Below, piece after piece: positions 1-9,817 of a stretch of 64,000 bases of DNA (positions within the stretch are counted from its first letter, which is position 1; each line of letters begins with the position of its first letter). Origin of the DNA: Dolomedes plantarius (Eukaryota > Arthropoda > Arachnida > Araneae > Dolomedidae); assembly GCA_907164885.2 (NCBI GenBank), contig OU015491.1:120208431-120272430 (forward strand), read 5' to 3'. The notes under the pieces are model-generated. The model did no database searches. It was given only the letters and a program-made list of their open reading frames with translations, and had not been told where the DNA came from. The translations under genes were made by a program, and so were the position numbers.

Positions 1-132
1 ATTCAACCAAATTCGGTGGAAGCAGAGGGAGCATTTTCTGTAATGGGTCTCTTTGCTAATAAACTCAGAAGCCGACACAATGATGATACGTTAAGTGCAA
101 TGATGGTTTTAAGGCAGTTTTATAAAAAATGA
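1..132 (+). pseudogene. hAT transposase C-terminal dimerisation segment (partial)
   Basis: Frame 1 is open from the window edge to TGA at 130-132, giving about 43 residues. It contains EAEGAFSVMGLFANKLRSR followed by LSAMMVLRQFYKK. This is the layout of the hAT C-terminal dimerisation region (S-x-x-AE-x-xFS-x-x-G, basic R-x-R, then a short hydrophobic helix ending in F-x-K). The family's cut-and-paste transposases need this region to oligomerise. The upstream RNase H-like catalytic part is not in the window, so whether the gene is intact cannot be judged. No start codon is assigned because the frame enters from the left edge. Confidence 0.75.
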
Positions 133-390
133 GGTATTTGTACCACTTTTATTTATGTTATACATATATGTATATGTTAATTAACATTAAATTCATTTAC
201 TGTTATTTTTTATATTTGAAATTCTGAAATAAATTAAATGCCTCTAATAAGCTATTTATTATTTTAGTTCTTTTCTATTGACCCCCTGGAACCAACTAAG
301 TAAACCCAGGAAAACCCGGGTTTTAAATAAAAAACCCGGTCAAACCCGAAACCCGGGTTTTAAAAAAATTGCTCAAAATCGAAAACCCTA
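1..390 (+). mobile_element. 3' end of a hAT (Ac-like) DNA transposon inserted in a Tc1 element
   Basis: The left part of this element is outside the window. It contains the end of a hAT transposase (1-132), then an AT-rich trailer and repeated acccgggttt motifs at about 307-360. The right terminus reads TAGGGTTTTCG on the minus strand, matching the (C/T)AGGG start typical of Ac-like hAT ends. It stops at 390, and the adjacent gttctctc (391-398) is both Tc1 transposase coding sequence and the likely 8-bp target duplication. The other copy of the duplication would lie upstream of the window. The similarly cccgggt-rich element at 55351-57380 may be related. Confidence 0.7.
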
Positions 391-907
391 GTTCTCTCCA
401 TATGAACGTACGGCGAGAATCGGTGTTTAGGCTGAACCGGGACTCATCAGGGAAGAGAACGGTCGCCCATTTATCCATACTCCAATCTCTATGCTCTCTG
501 CACCATGATAAACGGATTCTCTTGTTCGTAGAAGTGAGCGGGACGCAAACAGCAGGTCTTCTTGCAAACAACCCTCTCTCATGAAGTCTTTTGGAAACAG
601 TCACCCTTGATACACGGGTTCCTGTGGCTGCATACAAGTCACGAGAAAGCTGAGAAGCTGTAGCACTCCTGTAAAGCCTCACTATAATCGACAAATGGCG
701 ATCTTCTCTGGCCGTCGTGGCTCTTGGATGACCTTTCCCAGACTTTCTCTCGATGGATCCGGTATCCTGGAACTGTTTCCATAAGTTACACACGACGATG
801 GGTGTTAAATTGAACTCTCTACAAATTTGGACTTGAGATTGGCCTGCTTCTAGCCTCCCCACAATTCGCTACCTCATTCCATCATGTAAACGTTGGTGGT
901 TACTCAT
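391..907 (-). pseudogene. Tc1-like transposase, N-terminal half, with nonsense codon
   Basis: This encodes a Tc1/mariner DDE transposase that would cut and paste its own element. ATG at 905-907 opens the frame (MSNHQRLHDGMR), but codon 13 is TAG (869-871) where related proteins, from memory, have a Trp. The frame is then open to the hAT junction at 390. Visible are the paired HTH region (GRLEAGQSQVQICREFNLTP, then RVSRVTVSKRLHERGLFARR), a basic linker, and the start of the catalytic domain, with the first Asp in FPDESRFSLNTD. The second Asp and the Glu are missing because the gene is cut by the hAT insertion. It is non-functional. Resemblance to spider Tc1 proteins is from memory. Confidence 0.8.
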
Positions 908-1179
908 TTTTACTGTTACAATTTGAAATTAACCGATTTCTGCAAAATAACACCAAGAATTAACCCATTTTTTTTGTTTATTCTGCAACCGCTGTTTCAT
1001 ACCTTCCGACTCCAACGAGTGTTACGCACGATCATGCGTGTGTATTACAATTATTAAATGACTACTTGTTTTGTATTGTATCAATGTATGTACATATCAA
1101 ATTTCATTAAAATCGGTACAGTAGTTCTAGAGATAATCGACCAAGTCTGGAAATTCTCTTAATTTCTTACACCAGTGTA
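391..1179 (-). mobile_element. Tc1-like transposon, 5' half
   Basis: On the minus strand the element begins at 1179 with the terminal sequence TACACTGGTGTAAG, an A/T-rich inverted repeat, and then the transposase start at 907. The 3' half is separated by the hAT insertion at 390 and lies beyond the left edge. The outer border is the TA dinucleotide expected of Tc1/mariner insertion, and it coincides exactly with the 3' end of the neighbouring Helitron. Confidence 0.75.
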
Positions 1180-1786
1180 CTAGTTGGTACCCGTCAAAAC
1201 ATGACGGCTAGATAGTAAATAAATGTACTAATACACAAATTATACTCAACACATCATTGCCAAATGTTGAAAATCCTAATAATGCGCAGAAACAAATTAA
1301 TGTGTTTAAGCGGCCTCGTGCTTAGTGAGTATCTAAAGCCAGATTTTAAAATGTTACTGAGCATGCGCAGAAAGCAATTTATTTTTAATTGTAAATTATC
1401 GCTAATTAAACAGCGCGAATTAAACAGTTTCCATCAGGTTTAGTCTTTTATTTCACAAACATAATTATCATAAAAATGAAAATGGCAGAGAGAAATCTAG
1501 AGATACTGCTCGGAATAAACGTGTTTATCATTAAAACATGTCACTGAGCATGCTCAAAAACAGTGAGTTTCTAAAGCCAGGTTTAAACACGCTACTGAGC
1601 ATGCGCAGAAATCAATTTTTAATTGTAAATTATCGCTATTTAATAGAAATTGCGGTTACAAAAACCAAATTTGACAAATCTACAGATTACAATCTTTCGT
1701 TTAAGACCAAAATGATGTAAATTGATGCAGTAGTTTTCTCTCACGGACTGCCCAAAAAGTCGGTTTAGCAAACTTAAATATATAGA
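1180..1786 (-). mobile_element. Non-autonomous Helitron
   Basis: On the minus strand the 5' end is A|TCTATATATTTAAG (TC at 1786-1785). The 3' end is a 6-bp hairpin, CCGTCA-loop-TGACGG (1191-1207), followed by 7 nt and then CTAG|T (1180-1183). These are the defining Helitron termini, with insertion between A and T and no target duplication. The 607-bp interior has no coding capacity. It contains two copies, about 237 bp apart, of a unit with gtgag..ctaaagccag and gagcatgcgcagaa motifs (about 1325 and 1563). Confidence 0.8.
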
Positions 1787-1886
1787 TAAACTAAATTACA
1801 TCGTCCCTTTATAATCTGTCGTACATAAAGCCGTTTTTTCGACTGTATGCCTCACAGCTTTTCAAATAACTAGAGTTAATATAGAC

Positions 1887-3264
1887 CAGTATCCCAACAG
1901 GTGTGCTGCGGCACTTTAGGGTGCCGTGAGATCGGCCAGGGGTGCCACGAGATTTTCTTTTTGAATAAACAAAAAAATACTTGTAGGGCCCACTTAATAT
2001 TTAGTTGAAGTTAAATTGATTACTCTCATGTCCGAAAGATCGTGACACAAATCGATGCACTCGTTCCTGGGGTTGAATTAGCTACCCTCATACCCACAAC
2101 TAATTAGACTTGATATCAAACATTTGTGCTCTAGGCATCAATCTACATACAAAACAGTTCCGTGACTGACTGACTGACTGAAGATAACGCACAGACCAAA
2201 CCGCTGGACATAAAGGGCTGAAATTTTGCATGGTGATTCTTCTTATAGCGTAGGGGTGCACTAAGAAAGATTTTTGAAAAATTCTTCTTAGATTTTTTTT
2301 AATTAAATTTTTAAACTGTTTTTGTAACTTTTTTTAAGTTTGCATTTAAAATAATAATCTGAGGGTTATAAAATGTATATGACGAGAAAGATCATAAAAA
2401 TTCCTTTAAAAGGATATCTTTTTTCGAATCTTTACCTCCATTTTCTGATTTCCGGTGAATTTTTAAAGATTAATCTTTAGAATTCAATTTATTAAATGAT
2501 AATCACGTAGTTTCTTTTCTTTTCGTAATACTTTAAATTAATTTTGCGTCACGTGCATAACAACGAAATAAATTGACAAAAAAAATATTAAAATGCAGTA
2601 GAAGATAAAATTTAACCACTAGACTAATTGAGATGGGAGTTCTTTAAGAATTTAATTCAAATTAGTATGTTTTATGGAGATTAAACATACAAATTAATTG
2701 CATACATTGACCATTGTATTTAATTTGAATATTTTCTGCTACATTATTTTGTCTATAAAAATATCAGTTACGATTTTTTTATGAATATATTTTTTGTTTG
2801 TTTGCATTTTTAATAATTAATTGCATACATTGGCCGTTGTATTTATAAGAAATATATTTTTTGGCATTAATTGCATACATTGACCGTTGTATTTAATTTG
2901 AATGTACTCCATAGCGAAGTACGGGTATTCAGCTAATCGCAATATAAAACAAAAATCTTTTCAGCGATTTTCATTGCAGTCTTTTAGTGTAATACTATAC
3001 TGAATCCCATGGATATTTTTGAAACTGTATTAATATAATCTATTCTAGTGTTTGTTACGTATATCTTTCAATAAACGAATAAAATAAACAATGGAGAAAG
3101 AATTTATTTGAACTTAAATTTAACATGTTCTTGAAACATATTCCACTTTAATCAAATGTTTAAAAAAATTGAAAACTCAAATTCTATCAAGGGGGTGGGC
3201 CCTAAGTTTCTAATCTCATTCCCAAGGGTGGTGCGCAAACACAAAAGAGGCTGGTTAATCCCTG
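1887..3264. mobile_element. hAT-type non-autonomous element
   Basis: The ends are CAGTATCCCAAC and GGTTAATCCCTG (its inverse begins CAGGGATTAACC). They are flanked by ATATAGAC (1879-1886) and ATATAGAT (3265-3272), an 8-bp target duplication with one mismatch, which is the hAT length. The left end carries a gtgccgcggcac-like motif of the kind also seen in the hAT at 45931-46868. No transposase frame survives. A Helitron (2142-2936) has inserted inside it. Confidence 0.6.
2142..2936 (+). mobile_element. Non-autonomous Helitron
   Basis: The 5' end is A|TCTACATACAAAAC (TC at 2142). The 3' end has the hairpin GTACT-ccatagcga-AGTAC (about 2912-2930), then a short spacer and CTAA|T (2933-2936). Internally it has the ACTGACTGACTGACTG run near 2163 followed by an aaccgctgga motif, which I recall from other arthropod Helitron-like repeats. 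Three copies of a ttgcatacattgaccgttgtattt-like motif follow near 2699, 2821 and 2869. No coding sequence is recognisable. Confidence 0.75.
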
Positions 3265-3272
3265 ATATAGAT

Positions 3273-4371
3273 TATAAAATGAGTGCATTGCGTGTGAAGT
3301 AAACATTCTTTTGCACATGTTTTTTCTCTGAAACTAGCCGTTTCACAGTCAAATTTCACCTATTCGAAGCGAGATATATCGCTTCTCCGTGTTTAGAAGA
3401 TATTTACAGGACACCCTAAAAATATGACCCGGGCATACATCCATAGTGAAAGAAATTGAAATATACTAGTTGAAAGGAACAAGTAGGAATTCTAATAATC
3501 CCTTATCTTTAACAAGAAAATAAAGGATACGCAATATCATAAATTTCAATTAAATTAATCTCCCATCAGATTTAATCCTAAAGCGGCGAGTTCTAAAGTT
3601 AAATAAATAAGTTTTAATACCTCGCTTAGTAAGAAATTCGTTCCAATCTGCATTTTTAATGATATAACTCTTTTACGAAATTTCGATTAGTAAATGAATT
3701 TATTAATTTAACCCGCAGCTGTTTCCTCCAGACTATTTCCTTAACATTTTACCATGGCTTTTGTCCCTATGCTCCAATACAAAAGTGTCCAATATTTCAG
3801 ACTTGATAAACATTTTTTTTAATTTCCGCTTAAGATTTAATCAAGAAAGAACCATTGCATGGTTTCAAGCGAAAAATTAGTCTGGTAAAACTTGTTGATG
3901 CAAAATTTGTAGCATACAAGTTATCTTAGCCGTGGAAATTTTTCATTCTTCCCACGGAAGGCTTTCACAAAAGTTCTTAATTTCCATAACAAGGGAAAGT
4001 TAGGAAAGTTCTAGCGTGCTTTTTATTGGCTTTTACACTTTCTTTAATCCCGATATAAATGACGGTTCGATAGTTTTCTAAACTTTCGAGGAATAGAAAA
4101 TGTTTAATCGAAGAGAGGAATTGTGAGGCTTTAATGGTTAATTATGATATTCGAAAAATGTGATGGCTTCAACGGATTCCTCCCAGAGTTCCCGCTTGTG
4201 AGTTTCACACTGGAATGTTTTAAATTTTTAGCGTTTTCTCGAAAGATTTGATTTTGATTAGATATTTGTAACTTTTTTGAGAAATGGTTTTTAAAAAAAA
4301 GTTATATTTTTCCATGGTCGGGTTACTTTAGTTGGAAGAATCCAACAAGTTTTTTCGAGTGGGTTCGCATC
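3273..4371. other. No gene recognised
   Basis: AT-rich sequence with short palindromes (for example gcgatatatcgc near 3370). I see no open frame, terminal repeat or RNA gene that I can support. Confidence 0.5.
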
Positions 4372-4790
4372 TGTTGTCATACCGCGTGCTTCGTCAACGC
4401 CTCCTTCAAGAGGGGGTGTTGGCTTCGTTCGGCAGATCGCCGATATGACGTCATCCCACAGATCTGGCGATGAGGATGTTCCTGATAGGCTAAAACGTCT
4501 TGCTGCAGAGTAGATGATTTTGAAATGTAAATGTTTGTTACTTATAAGAGGTATACGAACTGCGTATGGCAGAGGGTTATGTAAGTAAGAGGACGACCAT
4601 GTAACCCCGTGAGCCGATATTGTTTTTGGCTCTTTCCCGCTATAATTACTTTGAGTTTGTTTCTATAATGGCTGGATTGTGCTGGTGGCCCATTTTTTAC
4701 TACAAAATAAATATTGTTTTTAGCTAATAATTCTGGAAACTGCGTATCTTTGCTTTCGGCTTTCCAAGTTATGTTACGACCGCTTGGGAT
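4372..4790. other. GC-richer island, possible solo LTR of unknown family
   Basis: The segment opens with tgttgtcat, is clearly less AT-rich than its surroundings, has an aataaa poly(A) signal near 4707, and is followed by ttatgttacgaccgc. This looks like LTR U3-R-U5 composition. However, I find neither a clean TG..CA end pair nor a target duplication. It could also be a processed transcript fragment. No internal element or partner LTR is in the window. Confidence 0.25.
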
Positions 4791-4885
4791 TACCCATCAG
4801 TATTCTAATCCAAGCATACTGTCTTTGCAACAATATCCCGATCGTTGTAAAGAACGATAAATGCATAAAACTAGTAGTTGTACCA

Positions 4886-5245
4886 TTTCCCCAGATGTCA
4901 CCCCTGGGGGTGCTCGGTCAAAACTGAAGTGACGCCTAGCTAAGGGCCTGTTTACATAGAATCCGTCAGCGTCAGCGTTACTCGAATTGACATTTTAAAC
5001 CAATCACAGACCATAACAATTTCGTGGTTAATCGTTTGGCGGTTTCTAATTGGTTGAATATATTTCAATACCAGTAACACTAACGCTGATGGATCCTATG
5101 AGAACAGGCCCTCAGAGGGACTCCGACTGTCGTGGTGCTCTTGTAAACCGGAACCGCAGTAGTCAGCTCGAAAAGCCTATATGGACCTGATCTGGAACAC
5201 TTCCGGCCAGGGTGCATTAACAACAACAACACAACAACAACAAAT
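4886..5245 (+). repeat. 5'-truncated SINE (family 1) split by a MITE
   Basis: This matches the 3' half of the SINEs at 29207-29538 (minus) and 31851-32206 (plus). Shared blocks are ggggtg.tcggtcaaaa, gcctagctaa, actccgac..cgtggtgct, cctatatggacctg and a (CAA)n tail. The tRNA-like head is missing. A 166-bp TIR element (4945-5110) is inserted in the middle. The tail is acaacaacaacaa, as expected for LINE-mobilised SINEs. Confidence 0.65.
4945..5110. mobile_element. Small TIR element (MITE), copy A
   Basis: The ends GGCCTGTTTACATAGAATCC and (inverse strand) GGCCTGTTCTCATAGGATCC form an imperfect terminal inverted repeat of about 38 bp. Flanks are ctaag (4940-4944) and ctcag (5111-5115), a possible 5-bp or 3-bp duplication. 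A second copy lies at 27232-27382. The ggcctgtt start would fit PIF/Harbinger-like ends, but the TSD is not decisive. It is non-coding. Confidence 0.6.
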
Positions 5246-6062
5246 AATAGTTGGGTTAGATAAAAAAAATCCATATCGTGGAGAAAAATATGAGACATGT
5301 AAATAATAGGAAAGTATATATATATATTCAGACCAAAATATGGGGCCGTTGACCACAAATCAAGGGAAAATATTGTCAGAAAGGGCATTAAAAAATTAAA
5401 TTTCTGTATGTTACCTAGATAAATTAGTCGTAAGAATAATTGCCTAAAGGCTAAGTGATCGGAACTCTATCCTGGTAAACGGTACTTTCAACCTTTTATT
5501 CATAATTTACAGAAACAATACCTATTTCTAGGATCTGCAAGAACGATAATATGGCTTTGGAAAATTCTCTCTAAAGAATGTTTTCTTCTTCCGCAGAAAT
5601 ATTCAGTATTCTATTGCAAACTAGATTTGAAAGCCTTTTTGAATGACAAGCCGTTCAGCATTTAAATATTTTCAACACCCTAGGGATAACACGTTTGTTT
5701 TTCCTTACATCAGGGGCTCGTTTTATTTTGAAAAGAAATGCATTGCATTAAAGTTAAGTTTCGTTGAAGCGACACGTTGGCAGTAATGTATTTCCTGAAG
5801 GGAAAAGTGCAACATGTTTAGGCTATTGATAAAAGATATGAGATACATAATAAAGGATGACATTGCCTGGACCGACAATTATCGTAAATTATCTAGAATG
5901 TTGCTGAGCAGCTTAAAACGGGTATCATGATTTGTAAACCATCAAAAAATCATGTTTCAGTCTCACTGAAATGGGAAGTCAAAATAGCGATTGAAGCAAA
6001 TGTGGGGGGAAAGGAAGGGGCATGTTTCATGTGTTTTTATACGTTATAGATTTCATTATAGA
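5246..6062. other. No gene recognised
   Basis: AT-rich stretch between the SINE and the Gypsy insertion site. There is a short (TA)n at about 5321-5329. No supported features. The minus-strand frame at 5080-5388 runs through the SINE tail and is not a gene. Confidence 0.5.
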
Positions 6063-6067
6063 GCTGG

Positions 6068-7498
6068 TGTAATAATACAGGATCATGACCTGCTGCTATT
6101 AACTACGGCTGAAATCGTATCTCGTACACTGGTTGTAAGTTCGCCAATAGGGCGGTAATTAATTAATTAAATAGATGGGCCCAACTCTCAAGAATGATAC
6201 TGAATATACATATATACACTTTATTTATACATATTTACATACATTCGAACTTGTAACACTTAGCAAACGCTGAAACATTAGTAATGCTAGGAATTTACAT
6301 ATATATATATATATAATCTTATCCAATCACTATCTTTTAAATCTTACGATGTCGCCGGCCCTGGCGGGTTAGAGGCGATTATGTAAAGAGTCGGTATGCT
6401 AGTTGCTATAATACAAAATGCTCACCCATTTGTCGCAGCCGTCTGCATCGAATTCACCGATAACGCTGGTCCATAGTAGTATATAAAGTTCACACAGTGT
6501 TCACAGAGTTCGTGGGTACAGTTTGTTCACTGTAGCGTCGCGGTGTATCCTCGTCCTATTTATCCAGTTCTCTTGGGACTAAAGAGTTCGGGGTCCTTTT
6601 ATGTCGAAGGTCACTTATTGAAGACTCCTCGTACGTTACTCAGCACGGGTAGCTTTTCTTACACTATGCGGGTCGGTCAGCATGGGTGGGCGGTCAATGT
6701 TGCTCAGCATAGGTACCTTCTCTTCCGATATGCGGTTCGATCAGCACTGATGGGTGGTCATCTGGGTGTCCAACTCATTAAGCGACGGTGCGTATCTCTC
6801 TGGTATCGGCTTAAACTTAATGGTAGTGTCGTCTCTTCGCCCTCGGCACTATGTTGACATCTGTGGGCAATCGCTACTTCTGCAACTTCTCGTCGCTGAT
6901 TATTCTATTTTGCGTCCGGAGCTAACGCTGTTCAATCCGTACGTATTATGTACTTGCGTAGGACCGGCGTCTTTCTTCTAATATTATACAGTGGGTCTCT
7001 TCTCAGCCCTGTAGCAGCTTATTTTTTGTTGAGTTTCGTAAGTTACGGCTCTCGTCGGCCCGTTGGCAGCTTACTGTCTTATCATCTCTTTTTTTTTAAT
7101 GGCGCTCTCTTACAAATGTCTCATCATCTTGTATATATTCTTCTCCATCCTCGTCTCATTGGTTCTCGCTTCCTCGGTCCCTATTCGCTCGCCCCTCCCT
7201 TGTTTATAGAGGGGGCGGATGCGATTAGCTCTCATAGGTTATTCTTGTCTCTTGCCTTTCGCAATTGCCTAAGTTCTGGCGCCGATTATGTCTGGTAAAA
7301 CTTCCCATCAGACGGCCCCACCTGCTCGACCTCCGACCTCAGATATACGGCCGTTGACAACTTAATTTCTCCGTTTTTTATGGTACCGTAAATCTGGCGT
7401 TATAAAAATGTCGGGACTGTAAATTTGCTTGTCCACGCAAGCTGGGTGGCCCCTTAACAATTTAGGTTTCTGTTGTTTTCACATTCCGACTCTTTACA
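6068..7498 (-). repeat. 3' LTR of the 10.7-kb Gypsy element
   Basis: This 1431-bp LTR, read on the minus strand, starts TGTAAAGAGTCGG and ends ATTATTACA (TG..CA). It is unusually long for a Gypsy LTR. It matches 15373-16807 apart from a few TA units near 6300. The open frames in both LTRs (6543-6857, 6754-6981 and 6948-7298, with exact twins in the other copy) run antisense to the element and are probably chance frames. Confidence 0.92.
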
Positions 7499-7509
7499 TT
7501 CTCCCCCTT
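7499..7509 (-). other. Polypurine tract
   Basis: On the minus strand AAGGGGGAGAA lies directly before the 3' LTR start. This is the position and composition of the plus-strand primer of LTR retroelements. Confidence 0.7.
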
Positions 7510-9817
7510 GGCGAATTAAAAAATCGTAAGGCGATTTTTTTTACATATCATCCTTATCACACTATTGACACTACATACATACATAAAATCAATCATTATT
7601 CATGCCTAAAATCATTCATTTTAAATTTATAATACATAAATGAGCACTCTTTTACGCTAGCTGTGTACAGTAATACATTAGACATATACTTGGTACATAA
7701 TGGACACATTATTTATTTTGTACATTTCTCTACGTAAATAAATACTGGTTTTAGCACGTGGTGTCATTTGACATTGACTTCACTACCTGTTTATATTACT
7801 GGTAAATTTCATAAAATTCTCGCTGCGCTACTGTTTTCTACTTCTTTTCACTGACGTCCTATTTACAATTGTCCCTAGGCACTGCACATTACACCATAAC
7901 AAATACACATATAATTACACTACACATTACTAGTTATACCACTTGCATATAATTATTACATATAGTCATAAAAATTGACAGTGCACTGTTACACTAACTC
8001 TGCAGCATTATATATTACATACTGAGAACATACATTATATATTGAGACTCTACCTGACTTTTTCTTTACACTTTTATGCTAATATGATACACTGACATAT
8101 AATTCATTTGACATTGCCGACACTATTATTTATATTACATTGCTATATTACATATTACGATCACCTATACACTACTATATTAAATTACGACTGATCTACT
8201 GACTTTCCCAACACGTTAAACTCGACACGTTATTCTCGAACTTTTATCCTCACAATTCGTTTGTTTACCTCAGCTGTCGTTACCATGGCAAGTTTTCCCT
8301 TACCAATTCCGGTTTATAGTTAACCCTGGTCGTACTCACTCCGCGAAACCAGTTTCGTTTAAGTCTTACGCTCGCTTATCTCCGTATGTCATTGTAAGTA
8401 ATTATAGAATTCTAGAGGTTTCCTCTTTTACACCTGGCAACGGTAAACGGCTACTCTTTGTTTAATTATCGCTTGGTCACTTCCGCCCTAGTACAGCTTT
8501 TGTCGCGAGCTTTGTCGCCATAATTATTTAGTTCTGGCGATGTTACTTATTTATTGATGCTCCCGTATTCGTAAATATGTCTACTTTTTCCTCTTATTTT
8601 TTGTTTATAACTTGAAACTCCTTTTTATTTTCTGTTTCTGGTCCTTATTATGTTTTTATTATGTTATTACTCTTTGTCGTGCTCCTTTCGTTATTATCCC
8701 ACGCTTATTTATTCATTTATTTATTTTTTTTAATTTACTTATTTATTTGTAAACAGTTTTTTATTTGCTTTTTTTTTTGTTTATAATTGGCTAATTATTT
8801 ATAATTTATCTATATATTCGTTCGTGTGTATTTATATTCCTTGCTTTTGATGTTCCCATGTTTGTTCTTGTGTGTACTAACTTCTACGTAGTATTGACTG
8901 GTCTATGTCCGCGCCTTTTTACAATTTTTTTTTTTAAATTTTGTTTTTTGTGTGTTTTTTTGCGATTTTTTTTTTGTTATTTTTTGTGTATTACGCTAGA
9001 CTTATGACCGTCATTATTGTAGCCTTCTCTTCACTTTTGTGTTTGCATTTTTTTTTTGTTTCTCATTATCATTTGATTAATATTTGTCGTTCAATTATTT
9101 AGCTATTTCATTCGCTCCTTTCGTATTTATCTCATGATTCACTGCTTGCCTTTTGAAAAAGCGGATCCACTCTTTATTTGTTTCCTTCCACGCTGCTGAC
9201 CAGATAACTAGGTTCTATATTTTTGCTTACTCTATACACAATATTATGCTCACTGTCTACACACTTATATTCATATGCACTTTGTTTCTATTCATTTTTT
9301 GTTTTTAATTACACATGTTTCATCCTGCTGATATTATATCTTCTTGTAATACTATCTACATGTATTTATGCTTTACACTATTTTATTCCCCTGTATATAC
9401 TTATTTGTCTACATATTATCTTTGCTGTAATCCGATATATGCTACCAAAAACTTATGATTGCTATTGCCCAATTGACTGGCCAAATCACTGAACAATAAT
9501 GCAATCTCAGCTTTCGGCCACGATTTGAAGATTTTACGCCTGCAGTCGTAAATCTCGCAAATCGTAACATTTTGTTCGCCCTTAACTCTCTTGCGTTGAC
9601 CTACCCCACTGATTTGTCTGACCTTCAACTGTAATCCCCTGCTCCGCTTTTTGTGGTTGTCTTCCTGGGGAACAACGGGGAGGGGGGGGGGGGACGCGTT
9701 CGAAACCTGATTTCTCGGACATACGCGTTATTTTTCTCCCGCACCGGATTTAAATCCCGAACGTATCCACTTTCAGTACATTAAAATTCGTCCCTTTCGT
9801 TTATCGCACCTTACTAT
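7510..9817 (-). other. Long 3' non-coding region of the Gypsy element
   Basis: Between the pol stop and the polypurine tract are about 2.3 kb that are very T-rich on the plus strand (A-rich in the element's sense). I see only short sense frames, the longest about 70 codons at 9416-9628, without recognisable motifs or a signal peptide. It is the place where an env-like gene would sit, but none is visible. A long G run lies at about 9675-9693. Confidence 0.6.

Noticed and set aside
6543..7298. Three overlapping plus-strand frames (104, 75 and 116 codons) repeated identically at 15852-16607
   Set aside because: They lie in the two LTRs, antisense to the element, and are identical only because the LTRs are. 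No domain or codon-level evidence.
7510..9817. Possible env gene between pol and the 3' LTR of the first Gypsy element
   Set aside because: No sense frame above about 70 codons, and no signal peptide or transmembrane pattern; so the element is not called an errantivirus.
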